Part shown: positions 22,792-33,429 of the stretch, in pieces
Layout: every line of letters starts with the position of its first letter
How positions within the stretch are numbered: the first letter of the stretch is position 1
Source of the DNA: Tulasnella sp. 424
Lineage: Eukaryota; Basidiomycota; Agaricomycetes; Cantharellales; Tulasnellaceae
Length of the DNA: 64,000 nt
Direction: 5' to 3'
Assembly: GCA_019633425.1 (NCBI GenBank)
Contig: WSUB01000063.1
Span: 124,001 to 188,000 of the forward strand
Notes under the pieces: generated by a model
The model's input: only the letters and a program-made list of their open reading frames with translations
What the model was told of the DNA's origin: nothing
Database searches by the model: none
Translations under genes and position numbers: made by a program

Positions 22792-23678
22792 GTTCGAACA
22801 GTTTCAAAACCGGTTTATTCGTGGGGTTATTAGTCTAGAGGCGGTTTAAGAGCGAGCGGTGAGACGGGGAGCAAAGGACAAACACGAAAGTTCTCGAACA
22901 ATTCGTAGATAAACTCGGCCTTTCGGGCCTGCCCAGGTAAACGGCCGGACTTCGAACTTACCCTTTTGGTCTCAGAACCTGAATTGATACTCTCAGCGGA
23001 AGCATCGCAACCTCCGTAACGCCCTCCGATGATGCTTCGAAGTTCTCTGAGTTAAGCCTCTGAACGACATCCCAGGAAAAGATTATTTTAGTTCTGGATC
23101 TCTGTACTATTCATAGTCTGACAACAGGCTTAGACTACTTCGGGGCGAGATCCCCCCCTCGAGCTCGTCACAGAGCTCGTCATAGGAGAGCGCTTGCTGG
23201 TCCGCAGAGTGATGCCTCATGTTTGGACCTGAGGTAGGAGGCACACAACCTTCGCCTCACGCGACCCCAGAGCCTCTCTGGCCAGTGGACTGCCGTGGGC
23301 AGAGTAATCTCCGCCGCTGGCGCTTGGAGTAAGTAGCAAATGTTGCAGCATTCTTTCTCGAAAGCCATTGTATGTGATCAGTGTTCCAGAATTTGGCTGC
23401 CGTAAGGATCAAATTTCAGATTTTGATAATCAGGGTCGCAAATGCCGCCGAGCACCACAAGGCTACCAGCAGAATTCAAACAGGTGCATAGTCACAGCTT
23501 CCGCATCCCTTTAAAAGCAGCACCGTTCATGAGCCTTTCAAGCATACACTCAACGAATCAACCGGCTTGACTCTCGCTCTTGGCATTTGGCCGCTCCTAT
23601 CTTTATCCAACCGAGTCGACGCCGCGCCCTAGTTTTTTCTTGATCCGCCGTTTCCCGACAGTATTTAAAGTCACAGTT
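22792..23678 (+). promoter_or_regulatory. Divergent intergenic region UBC9 / MT-A, array promoter type
   Basis: This contains the UBC9 promoter and the promoter of the first array gene. Blocks conserved in every unit are visible: GTGATGCCTC followed by TGTTT (near 23210), CCTCACGCGACC (near 23252), ATCTCCGCCGCTG (near 23306) and a TTTAAAAG box (23510-23517), then a CATACACTCAACG block. Confidence 0.65.
23510..23517 (+). promoter_or_regulatory. Conserved TATA-like box of the array genes (A; homologues in B-F)
   Basis: TTTAAAAG lies 169 bp before the MT-A ATG. Homologous boxes are at 26884-26890 (TTTAAAG), 30251-30260 (TTTATAAAAG), 33257-33263 (TTAAAGG), 35802-35809 and 38379-38386 (TTTAAAAG). 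The spacing to the ATG is 157-186 bp, implying a 5' UTR of over 100 nt. Confidence 0.5.
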
Positions 23679-25378
23679 ATGCACGGAGTAGTCCGAGACC
23701 CGTGGCCCTCGCGTTCAAGCGGTCGATCAAGCCCTTCGACCTCAGCACCGACATCGGAAGCACACTTTAGCGGTGACGCAGACGACGAATTCACTTCATC
23801 GGACGATATGGCTAGTGTTGGGCCAAGTGATGTTGCTTCAGACCCCCAAGGCAGACGTGCCAGGAGCCCTACCCGTTCCGATGCGGCTAGCGTTTATTCC
23901 TATTCATCCTCGACGCACCAATTGACGCGAGATGTGTATGGGAGGACCCTCAACAATGTCAACGAAGTGAGTGCAAAAATGTTCGTCTACCGAATTGAGA
24001 CGCATGTTTAATAATGTTCCAAAGTATTACATGCTGCCAGGTAGCTACCTGCTGATTAGCGTATTTGTCACGCGATAACGATGATCCTTTGGGTGCTTTG
24101 GACGCACAGCGGACGTCGAAGAGCATGGCAGACTCGATCGACAGCATGAGATGTTGAAGCTGGCCATGGATGGTATCTTCGTCAAAGCCGATGTCACAGA
24201 GCGCGCCCTGACGGTGAAAGGCGGTAACACGCCAAAGGCGTTGGACATTGGTACCGGCTCCGGATCCTGGGTCCTGGATTGTGCAAAAATGTTTCCCGAG
24301 GTTGAGGTGGTCGGGTTAGACCTCGCACCTGCGAATGTCTCAACGTGCGTGAGCTTTAGCCTTGGGTGGCCTGAATGCGAGATCTCTGAGATAAATTCGT
24401 AGGACACCCCCCCAAAATGCCCGGTTTGAATGCGACGATGCCAATCTTGGGCTGACGCACTATCGGAACACCTTCGACGTGATCAACGCCCGTGCCATAT
24501 GTTCCGGCTTCGAGGTATCGGAAGGTCTCATAGAGGTTCAAAATCATGCCAAAACTTATGGTCAATGAAGAACTACCGCAGGTTTCTTGATGACGTTCTA
24601 CAAGTACTCCGGCCTGGAGGAGTCTATCAGATGATCGAAGGTAGCCTGCGACTCTATGACGAAAACCACCAACGTATACCACCCCAGAAAGACAATGATC
24701 CTGTAGGCCCATCGCGATTACGAAATTTTGAACCCTGTTGATTATTACGCGCGCAGAACTTTTCCTGGACCGTCAAGATGTGCCATGCCACCCGTGAAGC
24801 AATGGAGGTGTGTTTCTCCACCCATTCCCTCGGTTTTATTCAGATCTCCGACCGTTGTCACGATTCAGGCACGTGGTAACGGCGTCAATGCATACGACCA
24901 AGTTCCCGGCTGGCTCGAGGAAATGGGTGCCGTTTGGGAGGAGGTCGGGGTACGAGATGTCTGGACCCCATTAGGCCCCTACTCAACGAACGGTAAGTTG
25001 ACGTGAACAACAGCCACAGAGGTATCTTCACCGATATTTCTTCTATCTTAGACGAGAAGCAAAGAATTATCGGAGAAATGCACCGGCAGAACATGTTCCG
25101 GCTCGTGAATTCATTTCGACCGCTGCTGCTCTCGTATGGTTACTTCGACGAGACGATAGACAAGTGAGTGCATTGGTCGTTTTTACCGTGCGCGGGAATA
25201 ACAACTACCTCTTCAGATGGACCTTGAAAGCGCGCGAGGAGCTTCGCGAAGCCAAGCGACCTCTTTATCACAGGGTGGGTATCGATCCTGCCACACGTTC
25301 CAGCTCTTCTCTCATCTCGCTTCATATTAGTGGCATTGCGCCTGGGCAGTCAAAAGCAGGTCTTCGATACCAAGCTGA
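23679..25378 (+). CDS. Array methyltransferase MT-A (fungal UMTA/LaeA-like SAM-dependent type)
   Basis: Ten exons: 23679-23966, 24025-24040, 24110-24344, 24403-24514, 24571-24702, 24757-24807, 24869-24992, 25052-25163, 25217-25274, 25331-25378. Total 1176 nt, 391 aa. Residues 1-75 are serine-rich and acidic, ending in the family-typical SDAASVYSYSSSTHQLTRD. Then come YYMLPADVEEHGRLDRQHEM, SAM motif I ALDIGTGSGSWVLDCAKMF, the acidic post-I strand EVVGLDLAP, FECDDANLGLTHY, VLQVLRPGGVYQMIEG and the C-terminal WHCAWAVK. This is the class I methyltransferase type that is abundant in mushroom-forming fungi; substrates are unknown. Exon 2 is a 16-nt microexon. No splice or frame defect is visible. 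A-C-type N-terminus. It lies divergent to UBC9. Confidence 0.88.
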
Positions 25379-27040
25379 ATGTGCGAATGGAGGGCGGGCA
25401 TTTCTCAGCTTGCACCTGGTGGAACGTAGTCATGATATATTTTCCAGCATGTTTCTACTCGTTGTGCACTCATCTCATTTAACCCTTGCATTGTAATATG
25501 CACAAAGGAGATTCTGACGTCTTTGTTGTCGCTGACGGCATTGAGCCGCTTGTAGCGGCTGCCGATTGCTAGCTCGTGGGGATCGGCGCCAGGAACAGTG
25601 TTTTGTTTCGAATTCTAGCGTTTTTCGTGCTTTGGTTCTCTTTATCATCATTCGACTCAGGGTCGCCTGTCGTAGACCGTTCGGTTTTTGTGACAGAATG
25701 TCTACGGCCGCTCTTTGAACTTTACCTTTCGGTCTTTGCACCTGAAATAATACTCTCCGTGAAAGCATCGCGACCCCCCGAACAGCCCCAGCTGCGGTGC
25801 ATCGAACTTCTAGGGGGTAAGTTTTCTGAACGGACATCTCGAAGATAAGAGCGCCATCCTCGTACCAAACATTTCTAATCATTTAGAGGCGGCTAACGGA
25901 TCGGGTTTTCCTGGAGCTTGGAGGATAGCGCCAAGTGGTCCGCAGAGTGATGCCTTGTGTTTGGGCCGAAAGATGATGCGCTAAGACCTCCACCTCACGC
26001 GACCCAGAATGTATCCTCGCTGTAAGAGTAGGGATAATCTCCGTCAGTCGCTGACGGTGGGAATGAGTGGCGAACGTTGCAGCATTTTTCTCAACAAGGC
26101 CATGGATCAGTGTCCTAGAATCCGGCTGCTGTGCGATATCAAATCCAGAATGTAAGTGTTGCAAGCGTTCCTACAGATTGACATGTTCGAACAATTTCAA
26201 ATCCGATTTATTCGTGGGGTTACTATGATATATTAGTCTAGAGGCGGTCTCAGAGGGAATCAGCAAAGGACAAACACAAAAGTTCTCGAACAATTCGTAG
26301 ATAAACTCGACCTTTCGGACTTGTCTGCTCCGTTTCGAACCTTAGGTCTTTTGTGACCCAAGGTCAACTGCCGCACTTCGAACCTACCCTTTCGGTCTCA
26401 GAACTTGAATTAATACTCTCAGGGGAAACATTGCAACCTTCCTAACACCCTCCAAATGCTTCGAACTTCTCTGAGGTAAGCTTCTGAACGACATCTCAGG
26501 GAAAAGTATTTTAGTACTAAAGCTGTATCTATTCATGGACTTACAACGGGCTGTGATTAATCGGGGCGAAAGCTCACCAGGGGCTCGTCACAGCGTGATG
26601 CCTCATGTTTGGAACCACTCGAGCCACTAGTATGAGGCAACACGACCCTTGCCTCACGCGACCGGAGAGCCTCTCTGGACTGCCGTGAGCAGGATAATCT
26701 CCGCCGCTGGTGCTGGAGTGAGTAGCGGATGCTGCAGTATTCTTTCTCAATCATGATAAGTGTTCATTTGGCTGCCGTAAGAATCCAAGATTAGATTTTG
26801 ATTAGTCAGGGTCGCAAATGCCATCGCGCACCAGGTCTCCAGCAGAATTCAAACAGGGTGCATGAGTGACGTTTCTGCATCCCTTTAAAGCAACACCATT
26901 CAAGCATACACTCGACGAATCCTCGGCTTGACTCTCTCTCTCTTGGCATTCGGCCGCTCCTACCTACATCCAACCGAGTCGACGCCGCCCCCTAGTTTGT
27001 CCTGATTCCCCACTTTCCGACAGTATTTCGTGTCAGGGTT
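25379..27040. repeat. Array spacer A-B with doubled promoter and UBC9 fragment
   Basis: The order is: MT 3' flank (conserved GGCATTGAG and GGCGCCAGGAACAGTG blocks), a partial promoter copy from about 25650 to 26162 (with GTGATGCCTTGTGTTT near 25945), a UBC9 5' fragment (about 26163-26330), then a full promoter copy up to the MT-B ATG. The promoter motif set therefore occurs twice. Confidence 0.75.
26163..26330 (-). pseudogene. UBC9 5'-end fragment (first exon remnant plus upstream region), copy in unit B
   Basis: This matches 22772-22940, including the UBC9 start context CAGATTGACATGTTCGAACA. The copied ATG is at 26184 (-). Only MSICR is kept in frame, because one base is missing from the run after it. 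The joined sequence then runs into the array promoter, with a stop after about 25 codons. No other UBC9 exon is present. Confidence 0.85.
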
Positions 27041-28733
27041 ATGCACGGGGTAGTCCGAGATCTGTGGCCCTCGCGTTCGAGTGATCGATCAAGCCCTTCG
27101 ACCTCAGCACCGACATCGGAAGCACACTTTAGCGGCGATGCAGACGACGAATTGACTTCATCGGAAGATATGGCTAGTGTTGGGCCAAGTGATGTTGCTT
27201 CAGACCTTCAAGGTCGACGTGCCGGGAGTCCTACCCGCTCCGATGCAGCTAGCGTTTATTCTTACTCGTCCTCAACCCACAACTTGACACGCGATATTTA
27301 TGGAAGGACCCTCAACAATGTCAATGATGTAAGTGCTGAGACCTTCGTCTGCCGAATCGAGACACATGTTTAATAATATTCCATAGTATTACATGCTGCC
27401 AGGTAACTGCCTGCTCGACTGCGTATTTCTCTAAGGATAATCCTTATGTGCTTGGAACGTATAGCGGACGTCGACGAACACGGCAGACTCGATCGACAAC
27501 ATGAAATGCTGAAGATGGCCCTGGATGGTATCTTCGTCAGAGCCGATATCGCAAAGCGCGCCTTGACGGCGAAAAGTGGTAAAACGCCAAAAGCGTTGGA
27601 CGTTGGTACCGGCTCCGGATCTTGGGTCCTGGATTGTGCAGAGATGTTTCCCGAAGCTGAGGTGGTCGGGTTAGACCTCGTACCTGCACACCTCACAGCG
27701 TGCGTGAGCTTTAGCTCTGAGTTTCCGAATGCATCTTCTGAAATAAATTCATAGACCACCCCCCCAAAATGCTCGTTTTGAATGCGATGACGCAAATCTT
27801 GGGCTGACGCACTATCGGAATAGCTTCGACGTAATCAACGCCCGCGCCCTCTGCTCCGGCCTCGAGGTATCATCAGACCCCGTAGAGGTTGAAACCCGTG
27901 TCAATACTGATAATCGATAAAGAATTACCGCAGTTTTCTTGATGACGTTCTACAGGTACTCCGGCCAGGAGGGGTCTATCAGATGATCGAAGGCAGCCTG
28001 CGGCTGTATGACGAAAACCGACAACTTATATCACCGCAGCAAGACAACGACCCTGTAGGCCCGTCGCGATTACAAACTCCGAAACATGTTAATTCTTATT
28101 TGTGCAGAACTTCTCCTGGACCGTCAAGTTATGCTATGCCACCCGTCAAGCAATGGGGGTGTGTGTTTCTCCACCCACACCACCGTGTTTTACTCAGATA
28201 TCCGACCGCTGCAACTACTTAGGCACGCTGTAGTGGTGTCATTGCATATGAACAAGTTCCCGACTGGCTTGAGGAGATGGGCGCTGTTTGGGAGGAGGTC
28301 GGGGTGCGTGACGTCTGGACCCCACTAGGTCCTTGGCCAGCGAACGGTAAGCTGACGTGGGCAGCAACTATAGAGTCATCCTAACTATCATATCTCATAC
28401 TGTAGATGAGAGGCTAAGAACTATTGGGGCAATGCACGGCCAGAACATGTTCCGGCTTGTGAATGCGTTCCGGCCGGTGCTGCTGTCATATGGTTACTTC
28501 GACGAGACAATAGACAGGTAAGTGTATTTGTCGATTCTAGTATACGAGGGAGTAACAGCTATTTCTTCAGGTGGATCTTGAAAGTGCACGAGGAGCTCCG
28601 CGAGCTTAAGCGACGTCTTTATGCCAGAGTGGGTGTCGATCCTCTCATAAGTTCCAGCTCTTCTCTCATCTTGCTTTCATATCAGTGGCATTGCGCCTGG
28701 GCAGTCAAGAGCAGGTCTTCAATACCAAGCTGA
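27041..28733 (+). CDS. Array methyltransferase MT-B
   Basis: Exons 27041-27328, 27387-27402, 27465-27699, 27755-27866, 27923-28054, 28108-28158, 28223-28346, 28406-28517, 28571-28628 and 28686-28733 each have the same length as in MT-A (391 aa). Motif I reads ALDVGTGSGSWVLDCAEMF. All splice sites are standard GT-AG. Several replacements fall at positions shared by the other copies: CYATRQAMG for CHATREAME, RCSGVIAYEQVPDW in exon 7, and DERLRTIGAMHGQNM for DEKQRIIGEMHRQNM. This suggests relaxed constraint or a changed substrate. The reading frame is open throughout. A-C-type N-terminus. Confidence 0.86.
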
Positions 28734-30421
28734 ATGTGTTAATGGTTGACGGGCATCTCTCAGTTCGCACCTGATATGATGTATCCGTGATATATGTTCC
28801 AGCACGTCTCTACTCGTTGTGCGCTCATCTCATTTTACCCTTGCACTGTAATATGCAAAAATGAGATTCCGACATCTTTGTTGTCGCTGGCGGCATTGAG
28901 CCGCTTGCTAGCTCATGGGGATCGGTGCCAGGAACGGTGTTTTGTTTCGAATTCAGGCGTTTTTGGGGCTTTAGTCCTCACATCTCCGCTTCGCCACTAC
29001 TTATCGTCATTCGATTCATGGTCGCCTGTTGTACACCGTTCGGTTTTTGTGAGAGAAGGTCAACGGCCGCACTTTGAACTTTACCTTTCGGTCTTTGCAC
29101 TTGAAATAATACTCTCACTGAAACGATCGCAATCTCCCGAACAGCCCCAATTGCGGCGCATCGAACTTCGACGGGGTAAGCTTCTGAAAGGACATCTCGG
29201 GGATAGAAGTGCCAACCTCGTACCAAATATCTCTAATTATTCAAGGGCGGCCAACGGACTAAGATTATGTGGGGTTTCCTAGAGCCTGGAGCATAGCGCC
29301 GACTCTCGCATAGTGTTGCCTCGTGTTTGAGACCACACAATGACGCGCGAGACCTTCGCCTCACGCGACCCAGGATGTCTCCTCGCGGCTAGAGTAGTGA
29401 AAATCTCCGCCGCTGACGGTGGAATGAGTGGCGAACGGTGCAGCATTTTTCCCCCCAAAAGGCCATGGATCAGTGTCCCAGAATCTGGCTGCTGGGCGAT
29501 ATCAAATTCAGAATGTAAGGGTTGCAAACGTTTCCTACAGATTGACATAGTCGAACAGTCTCAAACCCGATTTATTTTCGGGGTTATTAGTTTTAAGAAG
29601 GAGCGGTGAGACGGGGGAGCAAAGGGCAAACACCGAAGGCGCTTGACCAATTCGTCGATAAACTAAGCCTTCTAGGACCCGTTGAGAACCTTGAGTCTTT
29701 GTGACCCCAGGTGAACGACCGTAATTCAAACTTACCCTTTGAGTCTCAGCACCTGAATTGATGCTCTCAGTGGAAGCATCGCAACTGCCGTAACACCTTC
29801 CCGTGATGCCTCTCTGAGGTAAGCCTCTGAAAGACATATCAGGGACGGTTTTTTTTAGTACTCAATCTCTTATCTATTCATAGACTGACAACGGGATGAG
29901 ATTACTTCGGGGCGAGATTCCTCCTCGAGCTCGTCACAGGAGGGCGCTTGCTGGCCCGCAGAGTGAGGCCTCGTGTTCGGGGCCACCCGAGCCACACGTA
30001 TGAGGCCCACGACCTTCGCGTCACGCGACCTCAGAGCCTCTCTGGACTACCGTGGGCAGGATAATCTCGTGCTTGGAGCGAGTAGCGAATGCAGCAGCGT
30101 TCTTGCTCAAAAGCCAATGGATCAGTGTTCCAGAATTTGCTTCCGTAAGCATCAAATCAGATTTTGATAGACAGGGTCGCAATGCTACCGAGCACCGCGC
30201 GGTCACCAGCAGAATTCAAACAGGGTGAACAGGTACAGTTTCCACATCCCTTTATAAAAGCCAGCACCGTTCATGAGCCTTTCAAGCAGACACTCAACGA
30301 ATCCACCGGCTTGACGCTCACTCTTGGCATTCGGCCGCTGCTATCTTTATCCAGCCGAGTCGACGCCGTCCCTTAATTTGTCTTGATCCCCCACTTTTCG
30401 ACAGTACTTAAGGCCACGCCA
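28734..30421. repeat. Array spacer B-C with doubled promoter and UBC9 fragment
   Basis: This has the same structure as spacer A-B: 3' flank, partial promoter (about 29010-29527), UBC9 5' fragment (about 29528-29690), full promoter with a TTTATAAAAG box (30251-30260). The divergence of the motifs GTGTTGCCTCGTGTTT (first copy) and GTGAGGCCTCGTGTTC (second copy) shows that the two promoter copies evolve separately. Confidence 0.75.
29279..29548 (-). pseudogene. Chimeric open frame starting with the first eight UBC9 codons, unit C
   Basis: The minus-strand frame starts at 29548 with MSICRKRL, identical to UBC9 residues 1-8 (parent continues AEERK). It then reads through the array promoter repeat (QPLHSEFDIAQQ onward) to a stop after 89 codons. 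The UBC9 5' flank is present above the ATG, so transcription is conceivable. I consider it a by-product of the duplication junction, not a functional gene. Confidence 0.7.
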
Positions 30422-32110
30422 ATGCACGGGGTAGTTCGAGACCCGGCGCCCTCGCGTTCTAGCGGCGGATCAAGCCCTTCGACCTCAGCACCGACATCGG
30501 AAGCACAGTTTAGCGGTGACGCAGACGACGAATTCACCTCATCGGAAGATATGGCTAGTGTAGAGCCAAGTGATGTTGCTTCAGACCTTCAAGGCCGACG
30601 TGCCGGGAGTCCTGCCCGCTCCGATGCAGCTAGCGTTTATTCTTATTCATCCTCAACCGACAACTTGACACGAGATATTTATGGAAGGACCGTTAACAAT
30701 GTCAACGACGTAAGTGCTGAGACCTTCGTCTGCCGAATCGAGACGCATGTTTAATAATATTCCATAGTATTACATGCTGCCAGGTAAGGGCCTACTCGAC
30801 TGCGTGTTTTTCGTGCGCTAAGGATAATCTTTATGTGCTTGTAACGTACAGCGGACGTCGACGAGCATGGCAGACTCGATCGACAGCATGAGATGTTGAA
30901 GTTGGCCATGGATGGCATCTTCGTCAAAGCCGATGTCGCAGAGCGCGCCCTGACGGTGAAAGGCGGCAAAACTCCAAAGGTGTTGGACGTTGGTACCGGC
31001 TCCGGATCCTGGGTTCTAGATTGTGCGAAGATGTTTCCCGAAGCTGAGGTGGTCGGGTTAGACCTCGTACCTGCACACCTCACAACGTACGTGAGCTTTA
31101 GCCCTGAGTCCCCGAATGCAACATTCTGAAATAAATTCATAGACCACCCCCAAAAAATGCTCGGTTTGAATGTGATGACGCAAATCTTGGGCTGACGCAC
31201 TATCGGAACAGCTTCGACGTGATCAACGCCCGTGCCATCTGTTCCGGCTTCGAGGTACCGTAAGGTCTCGTAGAGGCTGAAAACCGCGCCAATACTTATG
31301 TTCGATAAAGAACTACCGTAGCTTTCTTGACGACGTTCTACAGGTACTCCGGCCTGGAGGAGTGTATCAGATGGTCGAAGGCAGCCTGCGGCTCTATGAC
31401 GAAAACCGCCAACGTATCCCGCCCCAGCAAGATAATGATCCTGTAGGCTCATAGCAATTACAAAGGCTCAAAACCCTGATAATTATTACGGGCGCAGAAC
31501 TTTTCCTGGACCGTCAAGATTTGCCATGCCACCCGTCAAGCAATGGAGGTGTGTGTTTCTCCACCTATACCATCCGTTTTATTCAGATCTCCGACCGTTG
31601 CAACAATTTAGGCACGTGGTAATGGTGTCAATGCATACGACCAAGTTCCCGGCTGGCTCGAGGAGATGGGTGCTGTTTGGGAGGAGGTTGGAGTGCGAGA
31701 CGTCTGGGTCCCAATTGGCCCTTGGCAGGCGAAGGGTAAGCTGACATGAGCAGTGACTATAGAGCCATATTCACTATTCTCTCTCCTATTGTAGATGAGA
31801 AGCAAATAATTATTGGGGAAATGCATCGCCGGAACATCTTGCACGTCGTGAACTCATTCCGACCGCTGTTGCTGTCATATGGTTACTTTGACGAGACAAT
31901 AGACAAGTGAGTGCATTTTACAAACTCTAGGATGCAATAAGCAGCAGCTGTTTCTTCAGATGGGTCTTGAAAGTGCAGGAGGAGCTCCGGGAACTTAAGC
32001 GGCATCTTTATGTCAGGGTGGGGATCGATCCTCTCATAAGCTCCAGCTCTTCTCTCATCTCACTTTCATATTAGTGGCACTGCGCCTGGGCAGTCAAAAG
32101 CAGGTCTTAA
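30422..32110 (+). CDS. Array methyltransferase MT-C
   Basis: Exon 1 is 30422-30709, the microexon is 30768-30783, exon 3 starts at 30852, and the last exon is 32075-32110. The other exons correspond to MT-A, and the frame stays open. Motif I is VLDVGTGSGSWVLDCAKMF. The last exon ends four codons early because the ATACCAAGC region is preceded by a TAA after VKSRS, giving about 387 aa. The exon-8 text reads DEKQIIIGEMHRRNILHVVN. A-C-type N-terminus with EPSDVAS in place of GPSDVAS. Best matched to MT-A over most exons. It is followed by a spacer that contains right-flank sequence. Confidence 0.86.
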
Positions 32111-33429
32111 ATACCAAGCTGACCATGCTGATGGTTGACCGGCATCTCTCGCTCGCACCTAGCATAACATAGCCGTGATATATGTTCCAGCACGTCCCTA
32201 CTCGTTGTGCGCTGATCCCATTTAAACCATGCATCATGATACGCACACAGGATATTCTGGTATCTTTGTTTTTGTCTACGGCATTGAGGGGCTTGCAGTG
32301 GCTACCGTTTGTACTGTTCAGAGAACGGCGTCATGAACGGTTTTTGTTTCCATTTTCGGCGTCTTGCATCGCCGCTTCGATCCTCTTCCCCTTCCTCCGT
32401 TATAATTAGTTGCATCCCGTGCTCGATCAGATCCCCTGACACTAACTTAAACACGGACGGATTCGCTCTGGATTAGATTTCGTCCATTCTGGATCGCCGA
32501 AAAACACCGTTCGCGCGCATTATCCCTCTCCCTTTTTCTGGCCAACCATTGCCTCATATCCCCCCCCCTGGAGGTTAAACAAAATAAACACGCTCGTTTT
32601 TGCTGGTCGTCCCTAAATTATAAACTTTCTCTCTTCTCCTTGCTATTTTATTGTTGTTCCACTCGGTGCCGCTGATTGTAGGCCGTTTAGCGTTTGTAAC
32701 CGAAGGTCAACGGCCGCTCTTTGAACTTTACCATTCGGCCTTTACACCTGAATGATACTGTCCGTGAAATCATCACAACCTTCCGAACACTTCCCAACCC
32801 GGTGCATCGAACTTCTACAGGGTAAGCTTCTGAATGGACATTTCGGGTCTCAGAGATTTATTCCTGAACCAAACCTCTGGAATCTTCGGGGGCTGTCAAC
32901 GTTACGGACTGAGATTAAATCGGGAAGAAAATTTCCCTGGAGCTTGTGGGACAGCGGCTAGCTATAGTGGATCGCATAGTGATGCCTCGTGTTTGAGACC
33001 GCACAATGACGCGCGAGACTTTCGCCTCACGCGACCCAGAACGTCTCCTCGCGGTCAGAGGAGGGATCATCTCCGCCGCTGGTGGTGGGAATGAGTGGCG
33101 AACGCTACAGCATTTCCCCCCCAAAGGCCATGGATCAGCGTCCCAGAATCTGGCGGCTATTTGATATCAAATCCAGAATGTAGGGTTGAAAATACCGCTG
33201 GGCGTCACGAAGTTACCAGCAGAAGGAGGGGGGATAAGCCCCGTCTCCAAAAACCCTTAAAGGCTGGTACTTTTCGCGAGTCTTTCAAGTAGACACTCAA
33301 AGAATCCGGTGGCTTGACTCTCACTCTTGGCATTCAGCCGCGGCTATCTTATCTAGCCGAGTCGACGCCGCCTCGTAATTTCCATCGGCCCCGTTCTTCC
33401 ACCTCCCGACAGTATTGAAGGTCGTGGTC
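32111..33429. repeat. Array spacer C-D with captured ERF2-gene 5' region
   Basis: The 3' flank of MT-C runs into about 32480-32680, which resembles 40620-40835. Shared strings include AACACGCTCGTT-like (ACACGCTCGTTTTTGCTGG against GCACGCTCGTTCTCGCTGG), a TCTCTCTTCTCCTT tract and CCACTCGGTG. After CACTCGGTGCCGC the sequence switches to the array promoter (GTAGGCCGTTTAGCG onward). No UBC9 piece is present. Confidence 0.78.
32480..32680 (+). repeat. Copy of the ERF2-like gene 5' region inside the array
   Basis: It is homologous to the sequence 85-300 bp upstream of the ERF2-like ATG (40920), with no coding sequence attached. It marks an earlier right end of the array at MT-C. Confidence 0.75.

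Noticed and set aside
30751..31452. Long open frame on the minus strand opposite MT-C (and similar ones opposite other copies)
   Set aside because: It is antisense to conserved, spliced exons and introns of the methyltransferase gene. It recurs in other units only because the DNA is repeated, and it has no family features.
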